This document shows, piece after piece, positions 40,801-55,715 of a stretch of DNA of 64,000 nucleotides (positions are counted from its first letter, which is position 1; each line of letters begins with the position of its first letter). The stretch comes from Saccharomycopsis fibuligera x Saccharomycopsis cf. fibuligera (taxonomy: Eukaryota; Ascomycota; Saccharomycetes; Ascoideales; Saccharomycopsidaceae): contig CP012817.1 of the NCBI GenBank assembly GCA_001936135.1, positions 2,728,001-2,792,000 on the forward strand, in the 5' to 3' direction. The notes beneath the pieces are model-generated. The model did no database searches. It was not told where the DNA came from and saw only the letters and a list, made by a program, of their open reading frames with translations. A program made the position numbers and the translations under genes.

Positions 40801-42387
40801 ATGTCCCTGCTGTTTCGTGTTGCCTGTTCCCTTAAGCGTAAGATTTCTCCATTCATCTCTCCACATTCATCTGTCACAACATACTCATCTCTATCCCCAG
40901 CTCATCGCTGTTTTCATACCCACAACATGCTACAATCCAGCTTTGACCCAGCCGACCGCTTTGGCCTCGCTGACATTAACCCACTAACAATCAAGGCCAA
41001 GTATGCCGTCAGAGGTAAAATTCCAACCAGAGCAGAAGAGCTCAAAAGACAGCTCGCCGAAGATCCAAACTCTCTTCCATTCAAACGCATTATCAATTCC
41101 AACATCGGCAATCCACAGCAATTGGATCAGCAGCCGTTGTCTTTTTACCGCAGGGTGGTCTCATTGTTGCAAAACCCAGAACTTTTGCAAAACGCTGCTA
41201 TTGCTTCGACTTATCCAAAAGATACTCTTGAGAGAGCCAAAAAGTTTTTGAATAATGCTAAATCTGTCGGTGCGTACTCTGGCTCCCAGGGAGTGGAAGT
41301 CGCTCGGCAATCGGTGGCTGACTATATCACTCAAAGAGATGGTTTTCCGGCTTCCAAAGATGACATTTTTCTAACCAACGGTGCTTCTGCCGCAGTGGAA
41401 TACGTGCTTAAAACTATTAGTTTTGGCCCTAGTACCGGTGTGCTTATTCCAATCCCACAGTATCCGTTATACACTGCATTGTTGTCACTTTTGGATGCTA
41501 CTACTATGCCATACTACTTGAAAGAAACCGACGGTTGGTCCATTGATGTTAACGAAATTGAAAAATCTGTGCTCGATGCTGCTCAAAAAGGTGTCAAGAC
41601 CAAGGTCATGGTGGTCATCAACCCAGGTAACCCAACGGGGGCCGTGCTTTCTGAAGATACTATTGCTGGGATTTTGCAAGTTGCTGCTAAATACGGTATC
41701 TTGGTGATTGCGGATGAAGTTTATCAGGAAAATGTGTACAAGGGAGAATTCCATTCTGTCAGAAAAGTGCTCAAGAAGCTTCAACAAGAAAACGAATCTC
41801 AGTATGGTCAAGTTCAGCTTGCTTCTTTGCACTCCACCTCCAAAGGCGTGAGTGGAGAATGTGGTCAACGTGCCGGATATATGGAGCTCTTGGGTCTTGA
41901 TGACGAAGTGCGCAAAATTTTCATCAAGATGGTGTCCATCAACTTGTGTTCAGTGGTGACTGGCCAAGCAATCATGGAAATGATGGTCAATCCACCAAAA
42001 GAAGGCGACGAAAGTTACGAACTTGATCAGCGTCAAAGATCCCAAATTTTCAATTCTCTCAAGCAACGTGCACAATACTTGACCGATGCCTTCAACAAGA
42101 TGGAAGGTGTCGAATGTCAACCAGCAGAGGGGGCAATGTACTTGTTTCCTAAATTGAACCTACCCGCTAAAGTAGTGGCTATTGCTAAACAAACCGGCAT
42201 GGAACCGGATGAATTTTACTGTATGGAATTATTGGAAAACACTGGTATTTGTACCGTGCCAGGTTCTGGGTTTGGCCAAGTTGAAGGCACTTACCATTTA
42301 AGAACTACATTCTTGCCACCGGGCATTGACTGGATCGTCGACTGGGAAAAATTTCACAAAACTTTTATGGATAAGTACAGAGGGTAG
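40801..42387 (+). CDS. ALT1: alanine aminotransferase
   Basis: 528 residues. PLP-dependent, interconverting alanine + 2-oxoglutarate and pyruvate + glutamate. From the first ATG the N-terminus MSLLFRVACSLKRKISPFIS is a mitochondrial presequence. A second in-frame ATG at 40927 (residue 43, MLQSSFDPADRFGLADINP) starts exactly where cytosolic homologues begin. The core shows AKYAVRGKIPTRAEEL, IINSNIGNPQQLDQQPLSFYRRV, LTNGASAAVEYVL, VMVVINPGNPTGAVLS, VIADEVYQENVY, and the PLP-lysine segment SLHSTSKGVSGECGQRAGY. Two starts would allow mitochondrial and cytosolic forms from one gene. The symbol follows the mitochondrial S. cerevisiae paralogue. Confidence 0.93.
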   Translation: MSLLFRVACSLKRKISPFISPHSSVTTYSSLSPAHRCFHTHNMLQSSFDPADRFGLADINPLTIKAKYAVRGKIPTRAEELKRQLAEDPNSLPFKRIINSNIGNPQQLDQQPLSFYRRVVSLLQNPELLQNAAIASTYPKDTLERAKKFLNNAKSVGAYSGSQGVEVARQSVADYITQRDGFPASKDDIFLTNGASAAVEYVLKTISFGPSTGVLIPIPQYPLYTALLSLLDATTMPYYLKETDGWSIDVNEIEKSVLDAAQKGVKTKVMVVINPGNPTGAVLSEDTIAGILQVAAKYGILVIADEVYQENVYKGEFHSVRKVLKKLQQENESQYGQVQLASLHSTSKGVSGECGQRAGYMELLGLDDEVRKIFIKMVSINLCSVVTGQAIMEMMVNPPKEGDESYELDQRQRSQIFNSLKQRAQYLTDAFNKMEGVECQPAEGAMYLFPKLNLPAKVVAIAKQTGMEPDEFYCMELLENTGICTVPGSGFGQVEGTYHLRTTFLPPGIDWIVDWEKFHKTFMDKYRG

Positions 42388-42852
42388 ATGATTGTCAGCT
42401 GTTGTTCACAATATTGTTTTAGATTGGGCGTTTGGCAATGCTTGGTGTCACACATTGCATCGCAAGTTTTTTTCATATTATTTTGTTTTGTTTGTGTTGT
42501 TTTGAGCTATAGTGCTCGCTTGCTGATAGACCTATATGTATGTGGCTTCTCTATAATAAGAAACCGTAATATATGCCTTGCAAAAGTTTTGAGAATTGAA
42601 ATCCAGTGGTTTAAGCCAATTGATGTTGGCAGAGAATATATATCCATAGTGTAGTTCGCGTAGTACTTTGCGCACATTTTCCATCCCGGGCAACCCTCCT
42701 TCGCGCCTAGAGCGATTGCCGTCACTTCACAGCACCAAAATGTCAACATCATCAACATCAACAGCATCGGGAGCACCAAGATTACCAATATTACTACGAG
42801 AAGTGCTTCATTATCGCCTCTACACCACTCTCCCCACTCTAACCCACTCACA
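42388..42852. promoter_or_regulatory. ALT1-GAA1 intergenic region
   Basis: 465 bp between two co-directional genes. Short open frames lie here (42388-42654 and 42668-42865), directly after ALT1 and overlapping the GAA1 start; neither has a recognisable domain. Confidence 0.5.
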
Positions 42853-44877
42853 ATGGCTCTTTTAGAGGAACTCCAACGAAAGATTCATAAGTATGGCCTC
42901 GTGCCCAAACTTATTGGCGCTCTTCCCTTCATCTCCTTTCTCTGTGCCATAGTTGGCGCAAGTTGGTTATTTGTCCTCCCATTAGAAGGCCAATTCCGTC
43001 GCACTTATATCTCAGAAAATGCACTAATGCCATCTCAGGCATACTCATATTATCGCGAAAGCGAATGGAACTATCTAAGAGGATATCGTGATGAGATCCA
43101 TAATCACTGTAATGACTCGCTAGCGGAGCGGAATCGCTTGGTTTATGGGTTTTTGTCAGATATTGGGTATTCTGCCTCCATCCACCACCTTCAGTCTAAT
43201 AAACAAGAAACAGCTGGAACCAACGTATATTTAGAAAAAAATAGCAATGATAATGAGAATACCACTACACAGCAAAGTGCCGAGGAAAGCAACTTGTATG
43301 GGATCTTGAACGCCCCAAGAGGCGAAGGCACCGAAGCAATGGTTCTTGTGGCTCCCTGGACCACCGCTGATGGAAAGTTTAACGAAAACGGTGTCAGTTT
43401 AGTTATTTCTCTTGCTCGTTACTTTGCACGTTGGACCGTGTGGTCCAAAAACATTATTGTTGTCTTTCCTGCTAATAGCAAGGTCGCCTTACGATCATGG
43501 GTTAAAGCATACCATAGTACATTGGACTTGACGGCTGGATCCATTGAAGCTGCCCTAGTGGTTGAATACCCCGGCGATGGTGACTACTATGATTATTTGG
43601 AGATTGTGTATGAGGGGGTCAATGGCCAATTACCTAATTTGGATCTACTCAACACTGCAGTATCAATTTCTGAACACGAGGGTATGAAAGTATCATTGCA
43701 GCACGTGGAAAAGGATAAAATTTATGACGAAAGTTATTTAGGCAGATTAGCGGTATTATTAAATGGTGTAAAAGAACTAACTCTTGCTGGATTGAAAAAT
43801 TCCAATGGCTGCGAAGTTTTCAGTGGCTATAGAATTCAAGCAATCACATTAAGAGCCATGGGTGATAATGGTGGTATTGATATAACTACCCTTGGTAGAG
43901 TAGTAGAAGCAGTTTTCCGTTCAGTAAACAACTTGTTGGAAAAGTTCCATCAATCATTTTTCTTCTACTTGATGCTTGCCCCAAGACAATTTATTTCCAT
44001 TGGCACTTATTTGCCGTCAGCGGTATTACTATCAGTTGCGTTTGCATTAGCTTCCTTATCGCAAGTATTGAACTCAAAGTTGTCAATTCAGCATCATATT
44101 CTCAAATCTGCTACTAAGGTCATACTTGTCTTTTTGTCTACTTTTGCCTTTGCCACAGTTTTTGGCTCTTTGATGCTTTATATCCCATTGCCGCCAGCAT
44201 TCATTTACTATACTTTGCTTCTCAATGGCTTGCTTATTGTCAATTTACCAACCAAACAAGTGCTTCTTGCCAAACTAGGCACTTTATTTAGTACCCCCAC
44301 TGCAGCCAAAAACAATAATCAAAACTCAATATTAGCCAATATCGGCAACCCTCTTGTTATCAAAGCATCCACCGCTTACTTATTACATGCAGTTGCCCTT
44401 TTGTACACCAGCATGATAATCACTTCTATCCTAGTGGTGCATTTTTCCTTAGCTTACACAATGAGTCTTTGCATGCTACCATTAACGTTCATAAGACCGA
44501 TAATTTCCACTAAATCAAGCAAATGGCAACATCATTATAATTCGTTATCATTGCTCTTGTCATGTCCGTGGTTTGTGGTGTTTCTTGTAGGCTTACTAGA
44601 TCCGGATTTCCGCCAGTCTAGCGGCATCGCAGCTGAAGGCGGCCCAGTTGGAGTAATGAGAGGATTGCTTGGAGCATGGCGTGACTTTGATTCTTGGACC
44701 TGGTTTATTGTGATTGTCGGGTGGTTGCCTGCTTGGATCGCTAGTGCGATTTCAGGATCTTTGATCATTGATGAGTCGGAGTATCGTGAAATTATAATGA
44801 ACCAGCATCAGGTAGGATTGAAACAAAAGGAAAATGGTGTTGATGCTGTCTCAAATGAAGGAAAGAAGGACTTGTGA
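42853..44877 (+). CDS. GAA1: GPI transamidase subunit Gaa1
   Basis: 674 residues (S. cerevisiae Gaa1 614). ER membrane subunit that presents the GPI lipid for attachment. The N-terminus MALLEELQRKIHKYGLVPKL precedes the first membrane helix (IGALPFISFLCAIVGASWLFVLPL) and the family motif FRRTYISENALMPSQAYSYY. The large lumenal M28-peptidase-like domain has LNAPRGEGTEAMVLVAPW and SLVISLARYFARWTVWSKNIIVVF. At least six helices follow (about 370-660), ending near GWLPAWIASAISGSLIIDESEYRE. An Asn/Glu/Thr-rich insertion lies near residues 115-148. GPI17 is upstream on the same strand. Confidence 0.96.
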   Translation: MALLEELQRKIHKYGLVPKLIGALPFISFLCAIVGASWLFVLPLEGQFRRTYISENALMPSQAYSYYRESEWNYLRGYRDEIHNHCNDSLAERNRLVYGFLSDIGYSASIHHLQSNKQETAGTNVYLEKNSNDNENTTTQQSAEESNLYGILNAPRGEGTEAMVLVAPWTTADGKFNENGVSLVISLARYFARWTVWSKNIIVVFPANSKVALRSWVKAYHSTLDLTAGSIEAALVVEYPGDGDYYDYLEIVYEGVNGQLPNLDLLNTAVSISEHEGMKVSLQHVEKDKIYDESYLGRLAVLLNGVKELTLAGLKNSNGCEVFSGYRIQAITLRAMGDNGGIDITTLGRVVEAVFRSVNNLLEKFHQSFFFYLMLAPRQFISIGTYLPSAVLLSVAFALASLSQVLNSKLSIQHHILKSATKVILVFLSTFAFATVFGSLMLYIPLPPAFIYYTLLLNGLLIVNLPTKQVLLAKLGTLFSTPTAAKNNNQNSILANIGNPLVIKASTAYLLHAVALLYTSMIITSILVVHFSLAYTMSLCMLPLTFIRPIISTKSSKWQHHYNSLSLLLSCPWFVVFLVGLLDPDFRQSSGIAAEGGPVGVMRGLLGAWRDFDSWTWFIVIVGWLPAWIASAISGSLIIDESEYREIIMNQHQVGLKQKENGVDAVSNEGKKDL

Positions 44878-45723
44878 TGAATGCATGCACAAAAAAGTTA
44901 ACTTGAGCCACTTAGCACTTTTTTTTCTATTTATTTCATTTTACTTTATTCTTCATCATATTCTCAGTTGTTGCAAATTATTCTCATATTTCTCATTATG
45001 ATTGTGATTTTTTGTTTTGTTTCACTTTACTCATGTCAAGTTTAAACTCTTGAGAAAGCCCCATAGCATTATATATCTTGTTTTTTTTATTATTATTCTT
45101 TTGTATGCAAATAACTGATAGTTTAACTTAATAAAACCCTATTCAAAAGTTATCCCCGCAATTGACATAGTGCTGGAGGTAAACAATGTATCAATTTATA
45201 AAGTATTAAACCACCATTGTCTGCTATAATTTGCTTTGCTTAGCACCAGTTTTTAGTAACGTTCCGCAGCAATTTTTTTTTCTCCTGAACAGATAAACCT
45301 GTAACAGGCGCTGGAGCTACTATTGCCCATTTACAAAATCGCTATGTTTCAAATAAATAACCTAAACCTCTATATTTATTCATCATCATTATCAGTTTAT
45401 ATTCATTCAACCTTAAAAAATCTAACCTAGTCCTACATTGTCTCATTTATCAACACATTAAGCAACTCGCGGTCATCTAGTACGCATGTCGTCTGGTTCA
45501 ATCTCTTATTAATGTCACGTTGGTAAAAAAAATTTACTCTTACTTACAAACAGCCGCATCCCTTTTTGTACTCGCTAAATGTTAAGTTCAATGGAAATTT
45601 CGTTTATATTAAATCTGTACCCACTAGTTTTCAAGCTTGATCTCTTAAAAAGACAAAATAATTTCATAATAAAACAAAGGCATAAATTAAAAAGAAAAGT
45701 GTCAGCAATCTACTCAGGGCTAC
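44878..45723. other. convergent intergenic region
   Basis: 846 bp between the stops of GAA1 and PRE4; AT-rich, with no open frame of note and no RNA gene recognised. Confidence 0.6.
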
Positions 45724-46524
45724 TCAGTATTTTTGCAAATTGCCATAACCCTTAATAGTCTCGGCAAATTTCCAACTCATGTCTTCAACCTTCAAATTCT
45801 TTTCAAAGTTCACTCCAGTATCTTTGTCAATGGTGATTAAGCTATATCTATTCAATGATCTGGCATCTCTGTAAAACAAGATCTTCATTGACTCAATAAT
45901 TGCTTTTCTAGCAGTTTCTTGGTCAAGACGTTTCACATCATCTTCACTATCAGCAACTTTTCTCAATAATGGGACAGCCAAATGAGCACCAAATCCAGTA
46001 GCCAATGATGGGGAGGAGTATTGGACTCCCAACAAGTCTGTGTATGCTAAAAATGGCTCATTTTTGTCATCAATCCCCGCAACTACTGCAGCATTCCATA
46101 ATGGATTCAACTTGGATCTTCTATTGTAAAAAACTCTGTTCAAGTACTCATGTATATGGTTAGCCTTGAATGGATAATCAATGTCATCGTAACCGTTATC
46201 AAGATCCAAATCGTCCAACAATCTCTCAATGTATTGCAAGTCACTAATGTCCCCAGAAAGACCGACAACAGTTTCCTTACCCACGGGAATAAGTCTCTCC
46301 ACATCAGTGAATCTTGCTAAAGATCCATAAGAGCCCAAATTGTCAGCAGCAAGTATGATCCCATTGTTGTATTTCAAACCAACCACGGAAGTACCAGTAA
46401 CGATTGGCTGCTGGGTATGCATGGTTGGAAATTCACTGTTGTTGTTAGCATTGGCAATCTTGTAGTCGTAGTTACCATAGACAGAATTGTCTGGTCTGCC
46501 CCAGTTGTAAGGGTTGTGATCCAT
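45724..46524 (-). CDS. PRE4: 20S proteasome subunit beta-7
   Basis: 266 residues, exactly the size of S. cerevisiae Pre4. It is a non-catalytic beta ring subunit with an extended C-terminal tail that clamps the two half-proteasomes. The propeptide (about 37 residues, MDHNPYNWGRPDNSVYG...) ends before TQQPIVTGTSVVGLKYNNGI, which matches the mature start in yeast. It continues with ILAADNLGSYGSLARFTDVERL, VVGLSGDISDLQYIERLLD, PLWNAAVVAGID and SLATGFGAHLAVPLLRK. There is no N-terminal catalytic Thr-Thr arrangement, as expected for beta-7. A near-match to the Rpn4 site (AGTGGCAAA, 46864-46872) lies 340 bp upstream. Confidence 0.96.
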   Translation of the reverse strand: MDHNPYNWGRPDNSVYGNYDYKIANANNNSEFPTMHTQQPIVTGTSVVGLKYNNGIILAADNLGSYGSLARFTDVERLIPVGKETVVGLSGDISDLQYIERLLDDLDLDNGYDDIDYPFKANHIHEYLNRVFYNRRSKLNPLWNAAVVAGIDDKNEPFLAYTDLLGVQYSSPSLATGFGAHLAVPLLRKVADSEDDVKRLDQETARKAIIESMKILFYRDARSLNRYSLITIDKDTGVNFEKNLKVEDMSWKFAETIKGYGNLQKY

Positions 46525-46863
46525 TATAACAGAAGTAATTTGTTTATTTTTTTTTGATTAATACCGGAAGATATGGTATCTTTTTTCGGGTATATATACT
46601 ATTGTCACCTAGATTTGGTTTGAGTCGTATGAGATGAGAGCCGCCGTCAGATTAACCCCAAACTTTTTGTCTGTCTTTGTTGAACTAACAAGTTAAATTA
46701 TAAGGCAATTGAGAACCAACGAAGAAAACGTATTGAAAAGATGGTGAATTGAAGTCGGTTTGTTCCTTTGATAATTAAACAACTTAATGACTGCACTTGT
46801 AATATTTGTTAAAACCTTTGCTACTCTGTCTATTGGCGTTTCCGGTATCTTGTTATTTTTCAT

Positions 46864-46872
46864 AGTGGCAAA
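46864..46872 (+). promoter_or_regulatory. PACE-like (Rpn4-type) site, one mismatch
   Basis: AGTGGCAAA against the proteasome-associated control element GGTGGCAAA, 340 bp upstream of PRE4. A one-mismatch match to a 9-mer is weak evidence, but the context (a proteasome gene) makes it worth listing. Confidence 0.3.
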
Positions 46873-46993
46873 AAACTAATCGGCAATTTGAGCATCGCGT
46901 GGTTATGAGCGCCGTCTAATGCTCAAAGCCGGTGCTGTATAAATTACATTAATTTCTGTTACCGGCTTATGAGTTCTCTCTTTTATTACACTT

Positions 46994-47257
46994 TTATGTT
47001 AAAGAGCTTTCTTCCAAGTTTCCCAAAATCCATACATATTTGAAGGTTTTCTGAAAAACATCATTCACAATTTCTGTAGTTTCGCCAGGAAATACGTAGG
47101 AGCTATCTATACGAGCTAATCTTTGGAGAACGACCTTCTCCAAGGTTCTTCTCTTATATTTGTACCTATCGACCTTGCTTTCTAAAATCAAGAAGAAATT
47201 GTAAAAAAAAATTAAAGTTGAACTGTACTTTTTTGAGCTGTAAGGTTCTGTATTTGT
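46994..47257 (-). CDS. possible 3' exon of a small unknown gene
   Basis: A minus-strand open frame with coding-like composition: KVDRYKYKRRTLEKVVLQRL, then ARIDSSYVFPGETTEIVNDV and FQKTFKYVWILGN, ending NLEESSLT. There is no ATG in this frame; it opens directly from the long poly-T (poly-A on the plus strand). Just before ESKVDRY the sequence TTCTTCTTGATTTTAG looks like a splice acceptor, and a GTATGT donor-like motif occurs upstream on this strand near 47451-47456. I could not join them in frame or find a TACTAAC branch site. It may be a spliced gene interrupted by the poly-A expansion, or chance. Confidence 0.3.
   Translation of the reverse strand, partial: TNTEPYSSKKYSSTLIFFYNFFLILESKVDRYKYKRRTLEKVVLQRLARIDSSYVFPGETTEIVNDVFQKTFKYVWILGNLEESSLT

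Positions 47258-47258
<1 letters not shown>

Positions 47259-47317
<59 letters not shown>
47259..47317. repeat. 59-bp poly-A run
   Basis: Longest homopolymer in the window. The exact length is likely to be uncertain or polymorphic. Confidence 0.9.
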
Positions 47318-47319
<2 letters not shown>

Positions 47320-48354
47320 AATAAGTAATAAAGAATTTTAGCCATCTAAAATCACTAGCTTTGACAAAATTGCTGTGAATGTTATCAAAATTTTCTTCAA
47401 CAAAAGATGAAAGCGTGAAAGTAAGTCAAACGACACTAAATTGTCTACCCCTTACATACATCGTCTCTAACTTCCGTCTTGAAATAGTACTCATATTCAA
47501 CTGGAACAAATCATTTGCTTCAACAAAAAGAGAAGTGTACTATGTCTATTTATGTTATGTATATTATATATACTAATAATTTTATAGCAGTATTATAGTA
47601 ATAGTATTAAGCATATGACGCAGACATGCGTGTTCAATGTCCAAAATTTGGTTAAACAGACTTCTTTGTGGCTACACATATTCTATAACATACAACTTTG
47701 TTACAAGTTGAACCTAGCCATCAACGCTACACTCGCACTCACTCAACAAGTAGTCCTGTAAAGGTTAAATTGAGATAACTAGAGAAGGTACAAATCATAA
47801 AGGTAAAAAGGCATTGTGCATCTCTTTACTATGGCCGTTCATAGTTTACTATGCGCACGCGTATTATCACAACATATGCGGCACTACCATGATCGGTATA
47901 GATTTGACGTAAATAATTTTTCTACGTCAGTTGCATTATTCAATGGCGAACCGTGGAAATAAGCTATTTTCGCTGCCCAATAAAAACATATCAGCAGTAC
48001 TTGAGCTTTGCTTTGCTAAATATCAGCCACATTTTGGGACTGGCAACCAGTAGTGAAAGCCTCGCGCCGGTTTGGATAAAGACGCTAGCTAGTGCGCAGT
48101 AGGCTTACCGATTAGTACGTTTCAGGTAATTTTTTGCACTCAGCATGCAAACGCATCTGAAGATCTTCGTCTTTTTAGAAACTGAAGCTTGGGAGCATGA
48201 AGTTACCACGAGTGCCTATGTGCATGGTATATAAACATAAGTCTTCCAGCCTTATGGTTAAAAAAAAAAAAAGAATTTATTTTACATCTATTTTATAAAT
48301 TTTTACACATAGCAGCCTTGCAGTATTGTGTTGTATCCACCGTATCAGCTGAAA

Positions 48355-48969
48355 ATGAAAATCTCGTCAACTTTGGCAACTTCCATACTCTCTTCGTTGG
48401 CCTCTGCAACTACGGTTGTCACTGCTCCAAGCAGCACATACACAATCACCACCGATACAGTGCTTACTTATACCAGTGGTTCATACTTAGTGGTCAACAC
48501 CTACTATGGCACTGCTGCTGCTGCTTCCGCAGCTGCTGCCAAAGCTGCTTCATCAGTTAGCGGTTCAGTCGCTTCGTCTACAACCATCTCAAGTTCTTCT
48601 TCAACCTCATCTTCCACTTCAACAGGACAGAACTCTTCTTCTTCCTCTACCATGTCTTCTACCGACGTAAGCTCCAGCTCCAGCAATTCTGCTTCCAATG
48701 ACTCCAGCCTCACACCTGGTGCGTCTTCATCTTCAGCTACTGATGCAGCTACGGCTACGGCTCTCGACAGCTCCAGTGACACTTCAAGCTATAGTTCGGG
48801 TTCCGATGATATAACAAATACCGCAAATTCAACATCCAGTACTGCCACATCAGAAAATACCACATCTACAAGTAGCAAGCATAAATCCAGCTCTTCTAAA
48901 GCAGGAAGTGGGATCATTGGTGCATCATCTGGGATGTTTGTTGCTGCGTTGGCCCTTGTTTTGCTTTGA
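48355..48969 (+). CDS. Ser/Thr-rich GPI-anchored cell-surface protein
   Basis: 204 residues from the ATG at 48355 (MKISSTLATSILSSLASA), which gives a clean signal peptide; an ATG nine codons earlier spoils it. The mature part begins TTVVTAPSSTYTITTDTVLT with YTSGSYLVVNTYYG, then an Ala-rich stretch and over 100 residues dominated by Ser, Thr and Asn, suited to O-mannosylation. The C-terminus has a GPI signal: a small-residue omega region (SKAGSG) and a hydrophobic tail IIGASSGMFVAALALVLL. It is probably a wall or plasma-membrane mannoprotein. No adhesin domain is seen and the exact family is unknown. It is a client of the GPI machinery encoded by GAA1, GPI17 and GPI11 in the same window. Confidence 0.88.
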   Translation: MKISSTLATSILSSLASATTVVTAPSSTYTITTDTVLTYTSGSYLVVNTYYGTAAAASAAAAKAASSVSGSVASSTTISSSSSTSSSTSTGQNSSSSSTMSSTDVSSSSSNSASNDSSLTPGASSSSATDAATATALDSSSDTSSYSSGSDDITNTANSTSSTATSENTTSTSSKHKSSSSKAGSGIIGASSGMFVAALALVLL

Positions 48970-49101
48970 TGCGAAATCTGCTGTAAGTAGGGCCTTAGCT
49001 ATAATATTCTTTTTCCTCCCTGTTGTTGTATTGTGATCTTTTTTTTTTATAGCAAAATCTTTGTTTTGCTGTTTTTAGATTCATAGAATGTTTATAAACA
49101 T

Positions 49102-49102
<1 letters not shown>

Positions 49103-49133
<31 letters not shown>
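49103..49133. repeat. poly-T run, 31 bp
   Basis: Homopolymer about 130 bp downstream of the GPI-anchored protein gene. Confidence 0.9.
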
Positions 49134-49134
<1 letters not shown>

Positions 49135-49475
49135 ATTATTTTTTGGTTTTGTTTTGATTTTAACGTTATCTAATTTATCATATTTCTTGATCTTTCAACT
49201 TTCGCAGAAATATGAATCTTCCTTACCACCAAAAGTAAGCTATGCTGTTTATAATTTATCCAAACGCGCCTTTTGCGCTGTATGCTGCTGTTCAATTTAG
49301 TCTTGTGTGTGGTAACTGATTAGGAAGTACCGATGTTGAAAATGACCCCATGAGCCAGCGCAGCAGCAGAGCCGGCAGAAGTGCACACTCGCTGCGCTCT
49401 GCAGCTTTTTACACCGTTCCACCGTTTCACACTGCAGCAGTATAAAAGTGTGTATAGCAATTGTGCACAAACACA

Positions 49476-49521
49476 ATCATGTGATACATCATGCCTATAT
49501 CATCTGACAGTATCACATGAT
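49476..49521. promoter_or_regulatory. inverted pair of ATCACATGA (Cbf1 CDEI-like) sites
   Basis: ATCATGTGATA at 49476-49486 and its exact reverse complement TATCACATGAT at 49511-49521, separated by 24 bp. Each arm contains ATCACATG, matching the Cbf1 consensus RTCACRTG. They lie about 1 kb upstream of REG1. Confidence 0.5.
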
Positions 49522-50499
49522 AGCCACATAACAAGAACGTGCGAAACTCTCCCTTTGTGATTATATACTTTATGACTAAGCAAATCCCACCCCCGGCGGG
49601 CAGCACAGCGGCAGAAAACAACCCCAGATTTTGCTTGCAACTGCCACTAGCAGCCAGTCAGTCGCTCAGAGAAAGGACAAAAGAAAAACACGCCGTACTC
49701 ATTCACTCAGTCACCCACCCAGTCACCGACTATTCTCTAAACGCCCCCAGACTTTCCCGTTACTTCCCATACATAACCACATCCAAATACCTCGCAAACT
49801 TCACCCATCCTCAACATACACCACCGCACTACTACCACATCTTTACTCTGCCTTTCTTCTTCTGTTTCTTTATCTCTTCCCTTTAAAGGAGATTTTTGCC
49901 AGGAAAACGACCGCCAGGAAAACAACAGAAAAAAAAGAAAAGAAAAGAAACTTAAATTCTGAAAGGCAAATTTAACGCCCACTGGAAAAAACAAAAATTT
50001 ATACTGATATTGACACTCGATAGTATACTTTCAACAAACTTCTGTCAGTGCCATCACATTTGGTGTTGATATTATCATCTCAAGATCTATCCGCAAGTCT
50101 CGTCGCACTTTTCGTTCCGACTTCCACCTTTTGCGAGGCTACCTGTTTTCCGTTTCATCCCAGCCGCTTTGTCTCCATCCATCCTGGAGTAGCAGCAAAA
50201 AGATTTATTCTATCCCCCAATAATCACACACATAAGAGAGAAAAAAAAAACGTTTATTTCCTAAACCGTTATCTCCCATCACCGCCGCTATAGTGAGACT
50301 TGTTGTTTAGCTACTTTATCATTTCTCATCCTTTCGAGCCATCCATCCATACTTGCTTGGTACCTTCTTGCTTCCTTCTCGGATCCCGCATTTTCTCTGT
50401 ACTATATAACGACAACAACTTCTAACCCCTCTGTACTATACATATTACTCAACTTGAACTATTTCAACTTATCCAGGAAAATAGCAAAGCCTTGGCAAA

Positions 50500-54945
<4,446 letters not shown>

Positions 54946-55686
54946 ATTAAAGTTATGGTTGTTGCTACTCTTTGACCATGTTAGGCTATGTTATTCTTTA
55001 TCTATGCTGTTACGTTTTGCTTATGTTTTGCTCTTTCAAGTGGTACTTTTCTTAACCCTTTGAAGAAAACGACTTTTTTTATTTATTATCAACTTTTGTT
55101 TTTTTACTTGTTATGTTATGTTTAGTTTACTTTTTCATCTTCATTTTAAATTTTATCATTTTTTCTTTCTGTTTTTTGGCTTTCGTCTAGAATGTGATTG
55201 GTTTGTCTATTTTTTTTTTTTTTTTTTATTTTTCCTCTTATTATTTTACTTTATCTTATATTATTTTATGCTATTGGAAAAAGGAGCAGAAATACTAGTT
55301 GTTGTTGGTCTTTTCCTTTCATTTTATATGTTTTCGCCTTCTTCGGGAACGATGTTTGAAAAAATTGTCGAAATCATGTTGCCCCTCTTTTTTTTTTTTT
55401 TTTTTTTTTTGTGTTTGAGAAATTGAAAAGAGTGATCTGGTCCCAGTTTTCAGACTTCGTTAGTGACTACAGTGAATTCTTGTTTTTCTCAAAAATTGTT
55501 TTCAATTTTTTACTTCCTCAGGAAACATACAACTGTTCATATCAAGCTTTTTATTTTGTACTCCTAGTTATTACTGTTAACATTATTTTTTTTTATTATC
55601 TCTCTTTTTTTTATCATACAGATATAATTTTCATAGAAAATAAAGACGCGAAAGTTCGGTTTATGGTTTTTTGGATGCCATTTGAA

Positions 55687-55715
55687 ATGTGCGCAACTAT
55701 GTGCGCAACTATGTG
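55687..55715. repeat. tandem ATGTGCGCAACT duplication
   Basis: 2.4 copies of a 12-bp unit (55687-55698, 55699-55710, then ATGTG). Confidence 0.9.

Larger units (their letters stand above)
46525..48354. other. 1.8-kb region with 59-bp A-run and a possible spliced small gene
   Basis: Region between PRE4 and the GPI-anchored protein gene. It holds the candidate exon at 46994-47257 and an uninterrupted run of 59 A (47259-47317). The remainder (47318-48354) is about 1 kb with no coding sequence; a TATA-like TATATAAA near 48229 probably serves the downstream wall-protein gene. Confidence 0.5.
48970..50499. promoter_or_regulatory. 1.5-kb REG1 upstream region with inverted CDEI-like repeat
   Basis: It holds a 31-bp T-run (49103-49133), a GC-richer patch at 49340-49430, an 11-bp perfect inverted repeat (49476-49486 and 49511-49521) and a long pyrimidine-rich leader (49640-50499). 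Open frames of 60-115 codons overlap on both strands here without coding character, so the region is read as promoter plus long 5' untranslated leader. Confidence 0.5.
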
